NCBI GenBank assembly: GCA_947169155.1
Contig: CAMVON010000009.1
Coordinates: 1 to 53,073, forward strand
DNA length: 53,073 bases
Direction of reading: 5' to 3'
DNA from: an uncultured Clostridiaceae bacterium
Lineage (GTDB): Bacteria > Bacillota > Clostridia > TANB77 > CAG-465
Part shown: piece after piece, positions 17,567-28,500 of the stretch
How positions within the stretch are numbered: position 1 is the stretch's first letter
Layout: each line of letters starts with the position of its first letter
Position numbers and translations under genes: made by a program
The notes under the pieces: model-generated
Database searches by the model: none
The model's input: the letters and a program-made list of their open reading frames with translations, nothing else
What the model was told of the DNA's origin: nothing

Positions 17567-17833
17567 ATGCAACCTAAAAGATGCTGTATAGCATGCAGAA
17601 GTAGGAAAGATAAAAATGAACTATTTAGAATAGTATCAGAACAAGGAAAAGCAGTTCTAGATAGAAATCATAATATAAATAGCAGAGGAATATACTTATG
17701 CAAAGACAAAAAATGCATTAACTCTGCAATTAAATCTATTGAAAAGAATAGAATGAATTTAAAAATAAAAATAGAAAATGAAAGTATTTTAGAAGTATTA
17801 AGAGAATTGGGGGAAGAAATTTGGGAAAATTAA
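17567..17833 (+). CDS. ylxR: YlxR/RnpM-family RNA-binding protein (DUF448)
   Basis: An 88-residue basic protein with the family signature near its N-terminus ([17 protein letters not shown]) and the [12 protein letters not shown] block. Family members bind RNA and one has been linked to RNase P. It lies between nusA and infB as usual, but the L7Ae-like ylxQ gene that often follows is missing. The end of this gene overlaps the infB start by 13 bases. The ribosome site is AGGTGA. Confidence 0.93.
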   Translation: MQPKRCCIACRSRKDKNELFRIVSEQGKAVLDRNHNINSRGIYLCKDKKCINSAIKSIEKNRMNLKIKIENESILEVLRELGEEIWEN

Positions 17834-20817
17834 AAGTTTACGAATTAGCAAAAGAGATGAATTTAACAAATCAAGAAATGATTGAAAAACTAAAAAATAT
17901 TGGAGTAGAAGTAAAATCTCATTTGTCTACTGTAGAAGATAGTGTTGTAGAAAAATTGAAAGGTGGAGCATCTAAAAAAGCGGATAAAGCTCCAAAAGAA
18001 GAAAAGAAACAAGAACAAATGCATATTATTAGAAGAAATGTTAGAGTTATTAATACTAGTGAAACAGGAAGTGAAGTAAATGAAATTACTTCAACTGCAG
18101 ATGGAAATATTAAAAAGTCTTATCAAACTAATACAAGACCTGCAAAATCACAAGCAAGTCAACAAACAAGACCAATGAATAATAATAATAGTCAAAATAA
18201 AAATAGAACTAATAATAATCCATATGCAAATAGAAATAGATTTCAAAATAACAGAAACAATATTGTTATCACAAGAAATGGAAAACCTGTTGAAGCTCCT
18301 AAACCAGAGCCAGTAGTAGAAAAGAAACCTGAAGTTGTAGCTCCAGCAGTTGTTGAAGAAACTAAACCAGTAGTTGCTCCTGAAACTCAGAAAGCACCAG
18401 TGGTTCAAGAATCACAACCAAAAGAGGTTACAAAAGTAGAAAATAAATCTACTGAGGTAGTAAACACTAATAATAACACTAACAATAATAATCAAAATAG
18501 AAATTATAATAAAAATAATAACTACAACAATAACAATAGACAAAATAGAGACAATAGAGATAATAACGGATTTAGAAAGAATAATTATAATTCCCAAAAT
18601 AACCCAAATTATAATAGAAATTCTAATGACAGAAATAATAACAATAATAACAGACAAGGTGGATTTAACAGAAATAATCAAAATGGAGATAGACCACAAA
18701 GAAATAACAACTTTAGAAATAATAGACAAAATTCAGATAATACTTCATATCAAGTTAATAAATTCATTAAACAAGCAGAAAGAGATGTAATTGAACAAAA
18801 AGAGACAAGAGATTACAGCTCAGAAAATATTAGCAGAGATAAAAAGAAATATAATGATAAGAACAATCAAAACTTAGAAAATAGAAGAGAAAAACTAGAT
18901 AAAAACAAATTAAGAGAAGAACATTCTAGAGTTTCTACTGGTAAGCTTAGAAATATGGAAATTAGCCAAGATGGACTAATGGATCTATACGAAAGAGATA
19001 GTGACTTAAGAAAAGGATCTGGAAAGAAGAAAAAAGCTAAAGAAGAAAAAACACCAATGAAGATTGTTCCAATGACAGAAGTTAAACTTCCAGAAACAAT
19101 GACTGTAAAAGAGTTTGCTGAAGCAATTAAAAAACAAGCTTCAGAAGTAATTAAAAAATTATTCTCTATGGGAATAATGGCAACAGTTAACCAAGATATT
19201 GATTTTGATACTGCATTCTTAATAGCTAGTGAATTTGGTATCACTGCTGAAAAACAAGTTGTAGTAACAGAAGAAGATATTCTATTTGATGATAGTGAAG
19301 ACGCAGAAGAAGATTTAGTCCCAAGACCACCAATAGTTGTTGTTATGGGACACGTTGACCATGGTAAAACTTCACTACTAGATAGATTAAGACAAACTAA
19401 TGTTGTTGAAGGTGAAGCTGGTGGTATTACACAACATATTGGTGCATACAAAGTTAAAGTTAAAGATAGAGAAGTATGCTTCTTAGATACACCAGGACAC
19501 GAAGCTTTCACAGCAATGAGAGCAAGAGGTGCTCAAATAACAGATATTGCAATTATTATTGTTGCAGCAGATGATGGTATTAAACCACAAACTGTTGAAG
19601 CAATTGACCATGCTAAAGCTGCAGGAGTTAGTATCCTAGTTGCTATTAACAAAATAGATAAACCAGGTGCAAACGTAGAAAAAGTAAAACAAGAATTAAT
19701 GAACTATGACCTAGTTCCAGAAGAATGGGGTGGAGATACAATCTGTGTTCCAATTTCTGCAAAAACTGGTGAAGGAATAGACAATCTTCTTGAAATGCTA
19801 CTTTTAATTGCAGATATGAAAGATTTAAAAGCAAATCCACATAAACAAGCTAAAGGTACAGTAATTGAAGCTAGACTAGATAAAACTAGAGGTACTGTAG
19901 TATCAATGCTTGTACAAAGAGGACAATTAAATGTTGGAGATACTATAGTTGTTGGTGATATGGTATCTAAGATTAGAGCAATGAAGGATGATAAAGGTAG
20001 AAGCGTTAAAGCAGCTGGACCTTCAACTCCTGTTGAAATCTTAGGTTTATCTCATGTGCCAGAAACTGGAGAAGTTTTCTATGAAGTAGAAAATGAAAAA
20101 GTAGCTAAACACTTAATTGAAAAAAGAATTGCAAAACAAAGAATGGATCTTATCAAACAAGGTAGCAAGATTACTCTTGATGACCTATTTGGACAAATTA
20201 AACAAGGTAAGATTAAAGACTTAAATATTATAATTAAAGCAGACGTACAAGGTTCTGTTGAAGCTATGAGAGATTCATTAGAAAAATTATCTAATGATGA
20301 AGTAAGAGTAAGAGTTATCCATGCTTCTACTGGTGGTATTAAAGAATCAGATGTAACTCTAGCATCAGTTTCAAATGCTATTATCATAGGATTTAACGTA
20401 AGACCAGAAAGTGCTGCTGAACAACAAGCTAAAAAAGAGAAAGTAGATATGAGACTTTATAGTGTTATTTATGATGCTATTAATGATGTTGAAGTTGCTC
20501 TACAAGGTATGATGCCTAAAAAATATAAAGAAGTTAAATATGGTACTGCAGAAGTTAGAAAAATATTTAAAATTACAGGTGTTGGTATCGTTGCAGGATG
20601 CTATGTTAAATCTGGTAAGATTATCAGAGGAGCAATGGTAAGACTTGTAAGAGATAATATAGTTCTTCTAGAAATCAAAATCGACTCATTAAAGAGAGAA
20701 AAAGATGATGTTAAAGAAGTTGCAGAAAACTACGAATGTGGTATTAAACTAGAAAACTTCAGCGATATTAAGGAAGGCGACATATTTGAATGCTTCACTA
20801 TGGAAGAAGTAAAATAG
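17821..20817 (+). CDS. infB: Translation initiation factor IF-2
   Basis: IF-2 is the GTPase that brings initiator tRNA to the 30S subunit. The 998-residue protein starts with a TTG codon after GGGGGAAG, inside the end of ylxR. Its N-terminal winged-helix-like motif ([20 protein letters not shown]) is followed by a very Asn-rich, low-complexity linker from about residue 115 to 315. The GTPase domain has GHVDHGKTS (from about Gly510), DTPGHEAF and NKID. Domains II-IV follow in order. The linker is far longer in Asn than in most relatives and its composition differs sharply from its neighbours. Confidence 0.97.
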   Translation: MGKLKVYELAKEMNLTNQEMIEKLKNIGVEVKSHLSTVEDSVVEKLKGGASKKADKAPKEEKKQEQMHIIRRNVRVINTSETGSEVNEITSTADGNIKKSYQTNTRPAKSQASQQTRPMNNNNSQNKNRTNNNPYANRNRFQNNRNNIVITRNGKPVEAPKPEPVVEKKPEVVAPAVVEETKPVVAPETQKAPVVQESQPKEVTKVENKSTEVVNTNNNTNNNNQNRNYNKNNNYNNNNRQNRDNRDNNGFRKNNYNSQNNPNYNRNSNDRNNNNNNRQGGFNRNNQNGDRPQRNNNFRNNRQNSDNTSYQVNKFIKQAERDVIEQKETRDYSSENISRDKKKYNDKNNQNLENRREKLDKNKLREEHSRVSTGKLRNMEISQDGLMDLYERDSDLRKGSGKKKKAKEEKTPMKIVPMTEVKLPETMTVKEFAEAIKKQASEVIKKLFSMGIMATVNQDIDFDTAFLIASEFGITAEKQVVVTEEDILFDDSEDAEEDLVPRPPIVVVMGHVDHGKTSLLDRLRQTNVVEGEAGGITQHIGAYKVKVKDREVCFLDTPGHEAFTAMRARGAQITDIAIIIVAADDGIKPQTVEAIDHAKAAGVSILVAINKIDKPGANVEKVKQELMNYDLVPEEWGGDTICVPISAKTGEGIDNLLEMLLLIADMKDLKANPHKQAKGTVIEARLDKTRGTVVSMLVQRGQLNVGDTIVVGDMVSKIRAMKDDKGRSVKAAGPSTPVEILGLSHVPETGEVFYEVENEKVAKHLIEKRIAKQRMDLIKQGSKITLDDLFGQIKQGKIKDLNIIIKADVQGSVEAMRDSLEKLSNDEVRVRVIHASTGGIKESDVTLASVSNAIIIGFNVRPESAAEQQAKKEKVDMRLYSVIYDAINDVEVALQGMMPKKYKEVKYGTAEVRKIFKITGVGIVAGCYVKSGKIIRGAMVRLVRDNIVLLEIKIDSLKREKDDVKEVAENYECGIKLENFSDIKEGDIFECFTMEEVK

Positions 20818-20829
20818 GAGTTGAGTTTT

Positions 20830-21183
20830 ATGCAAAGACATGAAAGATTAGAACAAGATGTTAAAATTGCATTAAGCGATATTATAATGAATGAAGTAAA
20901 AGAACCATCAGTTACAGGGTTAATCTCTGTAACTGATGTTAAAATTACTCCAGATCAAAAATATGCTAAAGTGTATGTAAGCATCTATGGAAAAGGAAAT
21001 AAAAATAAAGTGGTTGATGCTTTAACAAAAGCAAAAGGCTTTATTAAAAAAGAACTTGGAAGAAGAGTTAGAATGAGAAATATGCCTGAACTAGTATTCG
21101 AATTAGATAACTCTATGGAATATGGTGAGCATATGGACAGAGTAATAAAAGAAGTAATGGAGAAAGATAAAAAAGAAGACTAA
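20830..21183 (+). CDS. rbfA: 30S ribosome-binding factor RbfA
   Basis: A 117-residue KH-fold protein needed for 16S rRNA 5' end maturation and cold adaptation. The sequence shows the usual RHERLEQDVKIALSDII opening, SVTDVKITPDQKYAKVYVS, and the closing PELVFELDNSMEYGEHMDRVI. AGGAG at 20816-20820 favours the ATG at 20830 over the in-frame TTG at 20821, which has no spacing. It follows infB by 12 bases. Confidence 0.96.
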   Translation: MQRHERLEQDVKIALSDIIMNEVKEPSVTGLISVTDVKITPDQKYAKVYVSIYGKGNKNKVVDALTKAKGFIKKELGRRVRMRNMPELVFELDNSMEYGEHMDRVIKEVMEKDKKED

Positions 21184-21202
21184 TATAGATTGGGGGTATT
21201 GT

Positions 21203-22153
21203 ATGTTTGAACAAGCAAAGAAAATCATAGAAGAATCTAATACTATATATATTGTTGCACATGTTAATCCAGATGGAGACGCTATTGGTTCAACATTTGC
21301 TATTTATTTCGCGTTAAAGAAAATGGGAAAAGATGCGCATGTTGTCATGCCAGATCATTCAACTGTTTTTGATTTTTTACCGCGTATAGATGAACATGTT
21401 AAAACTATAGATGTTGAAAGCTATGATTTGCTTATTGCGCTTGATTCTTCAGACAATACAAGACTTGCTATACCAAGAGAAGATTATGATAAAGCTAAAA
21501 AAATCATTATGCTAGATCATCATCAAGTAACTAATCCTTATGGAGATTTTATTCATATAGATGATACTAGGTCTTCTGCAAGTGAAATTGCATATATCTT
21601 TTTAAAATACATTACAGATAACAATATAGACAAAGATATGGCTACTATGCTTTATACTGGAATAATGACAGATACAGGATGTTTCAATTATAATAATACT
21701 AGTGCTAGAACTATGAGAGTAGTTGCAGAATTATTGGATATTGGAGCAGAGAACTTTTTAGTAAATAAAAAGATAAACGACACTATTCAAGAGTCAAAAT
21801 TAAGACTAGTAGCAAAAACTATAGATAACATTGAATCTTTTTATGATAATAAACTTAAATATTCATATGTATCATATGATGAGATTCATGCGTTAGGCAT
21901 TTCAGATGAAGACGCTGAAGGTATGACTAATTATTTAAGAAGTATAGCCGGAACAGAATTTGCTGTATATGTTAGAGGCAAAAGTGATGGAAGTATAAAA
22001 GTTAGTATGCGTTCAGGCGGAAGAGTAGATGTATCAAAAGTTGCAATTGAGTTTGGCGGTGGTGGACATCCAAGAGCTGCTGGATATACAATGCAAGATC
22101 CATATGAAATTGGAAAAGAAAAACTAATTAAAGCCATAGGAGAGATGATATAA
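21203..22153 (+). CDS. nrnA: Bifunctional oligoribonuclease / PAP phosphatase NrnA (DHH family)
   Basis: A 316-residue DHH/DHHA1 phosphoesterase. NrnA-type enzymes degrade nanoRNAs and pApA and dephosphorylate pAp. Metal-binding motifs are VAHVNPDGDAIGS, ALDSSD, LDHHQ (the DHH motif) and TGIMTDTGCF; the C-terminal DHHA1 substrate loop is FGGGGHPRAAG. The gene is in the operon position expected for nrnA, and its stop overlaps the truB start (TAATG). GGGGGT precedes the ATG. Confidence 0.95.
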   Translation: MFEQAKKIIEESNTIYIVAHVNPDGDAIGSTFAIYFALKKMGKDAHVVMPDHSTVFDFLPRIDEHVKTIDVESYDLLIALDSSDNTRLAIPREDYDKAKKIIMLDHHQVTNPYGDFIHIDDTRSSASEIAYIFLKYITDNNIDKDMATMLYTGIMTDTGCFNYNNTSARTMRVVAELLDIGAENFLVNKKINDTIQESKLRLVAKTIDNIESFYDNKLKYSYVSYDEIHALGISDEDAEGMTNYLRSIAGTEFAVYVRGKSDGSIKVSMRSGGRVDVSKVAIEFGGGGHPRAAGYTMQDPYEIGKEKLIKAIGEMI

Positions 22154-23046
22154 TGATAATTGAACAAACTAAAAACGGAATATTAAATGTAGATAAACCA
22201 CAATGTATCACTTCACATGATGTTGTAGATGCAATTAGAAAGATTTTTCCAAATCAAAAAGTTGGACATACTGGAACATTAGATCCACTAGCTACTGGTG
22301 TTTTACCAATATGTATAGGAGATGCTACAAAGCTTTCAGATAGACTTGTATGTGAGACTAAAGCATATAGTGTTAAAATGCTTTTAGGTGTAGAAACAGA
22401 TACTTATGATATTACTGGAAGAATATTATTTGCAAGTGTTGTAGATAAAGATGAAATTTATATAAAAGAAAGAATTAAAAGATTTATTGGAAAACAAATG
22501 CAAATGCCACCTAAATATTCAGCTATTAAAGTAGAAGGTAAAAAATTATACCAATATGCAAGAGAAGATAAAGATGTTGAAATTAAACCTAGAGAAATTG
22601 AAATATATGATATTTCTGGGATAAAGGTAGATCTTGAATCTAAAGAAGTTGCTTTTAATGTTGAGTGTTCTAAAGGGACATATATTAGAAGCTTAGTTAA
22701 TGATATTGGTAAGAAGATAGGCTGTGGAGCTACTATGACTGAGCTTAGACGTACAAGAACTGGGAACTTTAAAATAGAAGATAGTATTCCACTATATGAC
22801 TTCTTAAGATTAGATTATCTTGAGATGTTAGATAGAATAATCTCAATAGAAGATTATTATGAAGATAGTAAGAAAATTACTTTAACAGATGAAGAACTTC
22901 ACAAATTTTTAAATGGAGTTAAAATTGAAGTAGAATCTTCAGATCAAATTGTTAAAGTATATAATAAGGGAAAATATATAGGTCTTGGAACAGTTGAAGA
23001 TAAAGTCCTAAAAAGATTTATAGTAGAAAATGATAATAAAGAGTAA
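22153..23046 (+). CDS. truB: tRNA pseudouridine(55) synthase TruB
   Basis: TruB converts U55 in the T-loop of tRNAs to pseudouridine. The 297-residue protein has the opening GILNVDKPQCITSHDVV, the catalytic loop GHTGTLDPLATGVLP with Asp44, the KYSAIKVEGKKLYQYAR element, and CSKGTYIRSLVNDIG. Translation is probably coupled to nrnA by the overlapping stop and start. The terminator just after it marks the end of the operon; ribF, which often follows, is absent. Confidence 0.96.
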   Translation: MIIEQTKNGILNVDKPQCITSHDVVDAIRKIFPNQKVGHTGTLDPLATGVLPICIGDATKLSDRLVCETKAYSVKMLLGVETDTYDITGRILFASVVDKDEIYIKERIKRFIGKQMQMPPKYSAIKVEGKKLYQYAREDKDVEIKPREIEIYDISGIKVDLESKEVAFNVECSKGTYIRSLVNDIGKKIGCGATMTELRRTRTGNFKIEDSIPLYDFLRLDYLEMLDRIISIEDYYEDSKKITLTDEELHKFLNGVKIEVESSDQIVKVYNKGKYIGLGTVEDKVLKRFIVENDNKE

Positions 23047-23050
23047 AAAG

Positions 23051-23079
23051 AATAGAGGTAGTTAATACCTCTATTTTTT
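23051..23079 (+). terminator. Terminator of the rimP-truB operon
   Basis: Perfect ten-bp stem AATAGAGGTA / TACCTCTATT with a 5-nt loop and six T, five bases after the truB stop. Confidence 0.93.
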
Positions 23080-23114
23080 GTTTAATAAAAAATTAGTAAT
23101 CTTTAATATTTTTA

Positions 23115-23143
23115 TTGACTATATAATTATATTGTAGTATCAT
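23115..23143 (+). promoter_or_regulatory. Promoter of the metal-efflux operon
   Basis: TTGACT, 17-nt spacer, TATCAT. The -10 element abuts the ArsR-type operator, so repressor binding would block transcription start. Confidence 0.75.
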
Positions 23144-23175
23144 ATGAATATATGAACAATTATTCATATATTCAT
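23144..23175 (+). promoter_or_regulatory. ArsR/SmtB-family operator
   Basis: A perfect 13-6-13 inverted repeat (ATGAATATATGAA, CAATTA, TTCATATATTCAT). It contains the 12-2-12-like core of SmtB/CzrA operators (ATGAACA...TATTCAT). It starts right after the -10 of the promoter that drives the ArsR gene. Confidence 0.82.
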
Positions 23176-23202
23176 GTAAAAATTTGTATATGAGGTGGTC
23201 AA

Positions 23203-23493
23203 ATGGAACATAAAGATATTTATAATGATTTAGCAGAGCTATTTAAGCTAATTGGAGATCCAACAAGAATTAAAATATTATTTTGCATCTCTAAAAAAGA
23301 GATGTGTGTAATAGACATAGCAGAGTTAATTGGAATGACACATTCTGCTGTAAGTCATCAGCTAGCAAATTTAAAAGCAGCTAGACTTGTTAAAGCAGAA
23401 AAGAAAGGTAAGGAAGTGTATTATTCCTTAGATGACGATCATGTAGAAAAACTATTTACTCTAGCTATAGAACATATTGAGGAGGGAAGATAG
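23203..23493 (+). CDS. ArsR/SmtB-family metal-responsive repressor (zinc type)
   Basis: A 96-residue winged-helix repressor. The DNA-recognition helix is in THSAVSHQLANLKAARLV. Near the C-terminus the alpha-5 metal site D-x-H-x10-H-x2-E can be read in DDHVEKLFTLAIEHIEE, as in the zinc sensors CzrA and SmtB. The alpha-3 site of CadC (ELCVCD) is reduced to EMCVID with one Cys, arguing against an arsenic or lead sensor. Zinc or a similar divalent ion is inferred to lift it off the operator at 23144-23175. It ends one base before the ATPase start. Confidence 0.93.
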   Translation: MEHKDIYNDLAELFKLIGDPTRIKILFCISKKEMCVIDIAELIGMTHSAVSHQLANLKAARLVKAEKKGKEVYYSLDDDHVEKLFTLAIEHIEEGR

Positions 23494-23494
23494 T

Positions 23495-25393
23495 ATGAGT
23501 ATTCATGAACAAGAACATGAGCATGAACACATTCATTGTAAGTCATGTGAACATGAACATCATCATGAAGACGAAGAGTTAACGCTTACCAACAAAATAT
23601 TACTTGTTTGTGGTGTAATACTTGCTATAGTTGCACATTTTATTCCTTTTAAAATACTATCAATTATACTTTTTGTAATTGCATATATAATGATAGGTTA
23701 TGATATTATCCTTAAAGCTATTAAGCATTTATTTGGAAAGGATATGTTTGATGAAAATCTTATCATGACTATTGCAACCATTGGTGCTATGGCAATTGGC
23801 GAGTATACTGAAGCAGTAGCTGTACTTGTTTTATACAAGATAGGTGAGATACTTCAAGATAAGGCAGTAGACTCTTCTAAAGACAAAATTGAAAAAGTTT
23901 TAGACTTAAAGGAAAATGAGACAACACTTGTTACCGGAGAGATTGTAAAGACAGAAGATGTTAAAGTTGGTACACAAATACTAATTAAAACTGGAGATAG
24001 AGTTCCACTAGATTCTATTCTTGAATCAGAAAATGCAATACTAGATATGAGTGCGTTAAATGGTGAATCTATGCATGTAGAAAAAACTAAAGGACAAGAA
24101 GTTCTTTCTGGAAGTATTAATGCAGGTGGAGCAATAACAGTTAAGACAATTAGAGAAGAAAAAGATAGTACTGTATCTCAAATTGTTGAGCTTGTGGAAA
24201 ACGCAGCTAAGAATAAATCTAAAACAGAAAAATATATTTCTAAATTCTGTAAGATTTATACACCGGTTGTAATACTACTTGCTATACTAATTGTAATATT
24301 ATTCCCACTTGTACTTCATATGTCATGGTCTGATGCAATTTATAGGGCATTAAACTTTTTAGTAATATCATGTCCTTGTGCACTTGTTATTTCTATTCCA
24401 CTTGGATTTTTTGTTGGAATGGGAGCTGCAAGTAAAAAAGGAATACTTGCTAAAGGTACAACATACTTAGACACCTTAACTAGAGTAAATGAAATTTATA
24501 TGGATAAAACTGGTACACTTACAGATGGTAAGTTTAAAGTTAATTCATATAAGTCTAAAAGTGAACTAGATGATGAAAGAATACTTGAACTTGTTTCATA
24601 TGCAGAATATAAGTCTTCACATATTATTGCTAAGTCTATCTTAGAGGCGTATAAAGGTACAATAGACGAAAGTAAAATAGTAAGTCATGAAGAATTAGCT
24701 GGATTTGGTATAGTTGCTAAAATAGACAATATGGACGTTTTAGTGGGTAATAGCAAATTGATGGAAAACAATAACATTAAGTACATCAAAAACACTAATT
24801 CTGGTACTGCAATTTACTTAAGTGTAAATGGTGAATATAAAGGGTATGTTACTTTAGAAGATAGTGTAAAACAAGGTGCTAAAGAGGCAATACAAAAACT
24901 GAAATCTAAAGGAATTAAAACATTTATGCTTACAGGTGACAGAGAGTATATTGCAAATGAAGTTGCTGGAAAACTTGGTGTAGATGAAGTATATTATGAA
25001 CTTCTTCCACAAGATAAGGTAAGAATTATTGAAGAAGCAAAACAAAGAGGAGCAAGAGTTGCTTTTGTTGGAGATGGAATAAATGATAGTCCAGTTATTG
25101 CTACAAGTGATGTTGGTTTTGCAATGGGTAAAGGAACAGATATTGCAGTAGATACTGCAGATATTATTTTAATGACAGATGAACCAGAAAAAATAGTTGA
25201 TGCAATAAATATTTCAAGACGTACTAAACATATAGTAAATGAAAACATAGCAATGATTATTACTGCTAAGATTTTATTCTTAATACTTAGTGTTTTAGGT
25301 AAAACTAATATGTGGATTGCTGTATTTGCAGATGTAGGCGTTGCACTTATTGCAATATTTAATTCTTTAAGAATTTTTAAAACAAAAAAATAA
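23495..25393 (+). CDS. P1B-type metal-exporting ATPase (Zn/Cd type)
   Basis: A 632-residue P-type ATPase that pumps divalent metal out of the cell. The N-terminus is His-rich with one CxxC (HEHEHIHCKSCEHEHHH) and no full HMA domain. Then come six to eight transmembrane helices, the metal-site motif SCPCALV, the phosphorylation loop DKTGTLTDG, and the hinge GDGINDSP. Together with the upstream zinc-type repressor, zinc, cadmium or cobalt is likely. The ATG at 23495 follows GGAGGG; the TTG at 23477 lies before that site. A terminator follows the gene. Confidence 0.94.
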   Translation: MSIHEQEHEHEHIHCKSCEHEHHHEDEELTLTNKILLVCGVILAIVAHFIPFKILSIILFVIAYIMIGYDIILKAIKHLFGKDMFDENLIMTIATIGAMAIGEYTEAVAVLVLYKIGEILQDKAVDSSKDKIEKVLDLKENETTLVTGEIVKTEDVKVGTQILIKTGDRVPLDSILESENAILDMSALNGESMHVEKTKGQEVLSGSINAGGAITVKTIREEKDSTVSQIVELVENAAKNKSKTEKYISKFCKIYTPVVILLAILIVILFPLVLHMSWSDAIYRALNFLVISCPCALVISIPLGFFVGMGAASKKGILAKGTTYLDTLTRVNEIYMDKTGTLTDGKFKVNSYKSKSELDDERILELVSYAEYKSSHIIAKSILEAYKGTIDESKIVSHEELAGFGIVAKIDNMDVLVGNSKLMENNNIKYIKNTNSGTAIYLSVNGEYKGYVTLEDSVKQGAKEAIQKLKSKGIKTFMLTGDREYIANEVAGKLGVDEVYYELLPQDKVRIIEEAKQRGARVAFVGDGINDSPVIATSDVGFAMGKGTDIAVDTADIILMTDEPEKIVDAINISRRTKHIVNENIAMIITAKILFLILSVLGKTNMWIAVFADVGVALIAIFNSLRIFKTKK

Positions 25394-25404
25394 CAATGAA
25401 TTTC

Positions 25405-25440
25405 AAAAGAGAACTAGCTAGCTAGTTCTTTTTCTTTTTT
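25405..25440 (+). terminator. Terminator of the metal-efflux operon
   Basis: Stem AGAACTAG / CTAGTTCT around the palindromic centre, with T-rich tail; located 15 bases after the ATPase stop. Confidence 0.85.
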
Positions 25441-25536
25441 ATTTGCATTTATTTTATGTTCTTCTTTTGTTATCTTTTGAATAAAAAATGATATTTTTCA
25501 AACAATAATAACAAATGATTATTTTTGGAGGATAAT

Positions 25537-28500
25537 ATGAAAATTAGAAAATTTTTATTTGTTATATTGTTTATATTAACATTTATTATATGTATTCCTA
25601 AAACTACTAATGCGTATATGACTGGAATTGGTAGGTTTGAAAAACTATGGGTAGGTGTACCTGAATATGATGTAGAATATGGTCATGGTCCATGTCTATA
25701 TTACTATACAATTGATGGAGATTATGCTCATTGTATTCAATTACCAGTAAGGCTTAAGAAAATGGATTATGCAAGTGGTCCATATGATGATCCACGTATT
25801 GGTTATGCACTAGCTGCAGACCATGGATATAAATGGAGCGAGGAAGCAGATTTCCAAATTAAGCAAGCAGTTATATGGGCAATACTTGGTCAAGTAAATA
25901 TAGAAGGACTATATGCAGGAGACTGGGGAGCAGTTCAAGCTGCTAAAAATTTGTATTATGCAGCAATGAATTATACAGGAAATGTTGGAGCACCAGGTCT
26001 TTCTACAACCTCTTTAGACTTTAATCCTGTTGGAAATGAAATGGTGTCTCAACCTATTAATGCAAATCTTGCAGAAAATAATAGTTATTATGATATTTCT
26101 CTTGCAGGATTTCCTGCAGGTACGTATATAACAGATATGAATGGAAATAGAATGCAACAAAATGGAATAAACTGGAATAGTACTTTTCAAATTAGAATAC
26201 CACTTGAAAGTATTATGACAGATATAACTAGTGTAGCATCAAATGTAACATCTCATGGCACAACATATAATGTTTCTGCTACATATTATTCAACTAGTAT
26301 TGAATCTCAACAATTAATATCTTCTCATCCTTCATATATAGATAAATCTGCTGCTACTCCTATGGGGCTTGCTCGTTCAATTCGTGCACTTGGAACTTTA
26401 AATGTAGTAAAAAAAGATGAATGGGATAGGGGTGTAAAAGGCGCAACATTTAAAATATCTTTAGGTTCTAATGTTTTTAGTGCTAACACTAATGAAGAAG
26501 GTATTGCAACATTTAGTGATGTGCCAGCTGGTAACTATACTGTTGAAGAAACATATGCACCTGAAGGTTACTACAATGATAGAGAAAATATCACTGCTAG
26601 AGTAATAACTGCAACAACTACTACTGCTACAAAACAAGATAGAGATGAAAAAGCAAAGGTTACTTTTTATAAAAAGGATAGAGAAACAGATGTAGCTCAA
26701 GGAGATGCAAAGCTTTCTGGTGCACAATATAAAATATATGCTAGAGAAGATATATATGCTCAAAATGGTATAGATTTGCTTTATACTAATGGGCAAGAAG
26801 TTGCAACTTGTACAACAGGAGAAAATGGTGTATCTAATACAGTAATTATCCCTCTTGGAAAATATATGTATAAAGAGGTAGTTGCATCTGAAGGATACAA
26901 TTTAAATGATGAAGAGGTAGAGTTTACCGTTTCCTATGATAACCAAGATGTTGAATTTGTTGAAAAGAATATTACTGTATATGAAACTGTTAAGAGAAAT
27001 AATATTGAGATTATTAAAAAGCTTCAAAGAACAGATTCAACTCCACAATTAAATCTTGCAGGAGCAAAGTTTAGTGCAACACTAAAGAGTGATAGAAGTA
27101 AAGTATACTATTCTGAACTTACAGATGATAGTGGATATACTATAATTTCTAATTTGCCGTATGGTGTATATGAGATAGAGGAAGTTGTTGTTCCAGATAC
27201 AGCATTAAAGATAGATCTTTTTGATGTTTTTGTTGAACTAGATAAAACAGAAGCACCATCTTATAGGTTTGTAAAAGAAAATATAGCAAAGAAGATGCAA
27301 ATTACCATATTCAAGGAAGATATTGAAACTGGTATTGTTACACAAGGAGATGCACATCTAGAAAATTCTGAGTATACAATTTATAGAGATGAGGCATGTA
27401 CAGATGCAGTTGAAACTGTTACAATTTCATTACAAAGTGACGGAAGATACACAGCTACTACGGGAAATTATCTTGTTGGTACATATTATATTAAGGAGAC
27501 AAAACGTCCAGAAGGTTATTTGATAGATGAAAACGTATATACTGTTGCGCAAGTTCCATCTGAACAAACAGTAGAATATTCATATCATGATATGACGTCT
27601 CGTGAATTAGTAGAAAAAGGAAATGTATATATTGTTAAATATTTAGAAAACAATACCAACTTTGAACAAGGTTCAACTACTAAAAATCCAGCTGTAGGAG
27701 TAGAACTAACTTTAACTTTAGATTCAAAACCTCAAACTAAATATACTGCTGTAATAGATGAAAAAGGATATGCAGAATTTATAGATATACCATATGGTTG
27801 GTATACAATTACTGAAACTAAAAGTATTGAATATGTAGATATAATGGATCCACAACCACTATATATAGCAAAAGATAAACAAAAACTATATTACATAGTT
27901 CAAGATCCAAGAAATAAAAGAAATTTAAAGATAGTAAAAAGAGATGAAGAAACAGGTCAAGTTATTCCACTTTCTGGAAGTACTTTTAAAGTTTGGGATG
28001 TAGCTGAATCTAGATATATAAAGCAAACATACAATTATCCTACACCTGTAGAAATAGATGAATTTGTAACAACTACTGATGGTACTCTTGTATTGCCAGA
28101 TGGAATAATTCCTGGTGCATATGAGTTGGAAGAAATAAATGCACCATATGGATATTCTAGAAAAGAAACTCGTGTTCCGTTTACAATAGAAGCAACATCT
28201 CCTGAAAGCCCAGAACAAGAAAAAACAATTACTGTAGATTTTACAAATGTTGCTCAAAAGGCAAGAGTAGTTGTATTTAAAAAAGGTGAGATGTTAAGCA
28301 ATAAAGTCATGGAAGGAGATATTACAAGACCTGTGTATGAACTAAGAGGATTAGAGGGAGTTGAGTATAAAATTACAGCTATAGAAGATATTAAAACTCC
28401 TGATGGTACAGTAAGAATGAGGCAAGGTGAAAGTGTTAATATCGTTACTGGTCCTGATGGTATAGCAACTTCTGAACCTTTATATCTTGGACGTTATTCA

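Noticed and set aside
18148..19511. Long antisense frames inside infB
   Set aside because: They mirror low-complexity, AT-rich coding of the sense gene and have no ribosome sites or homology.
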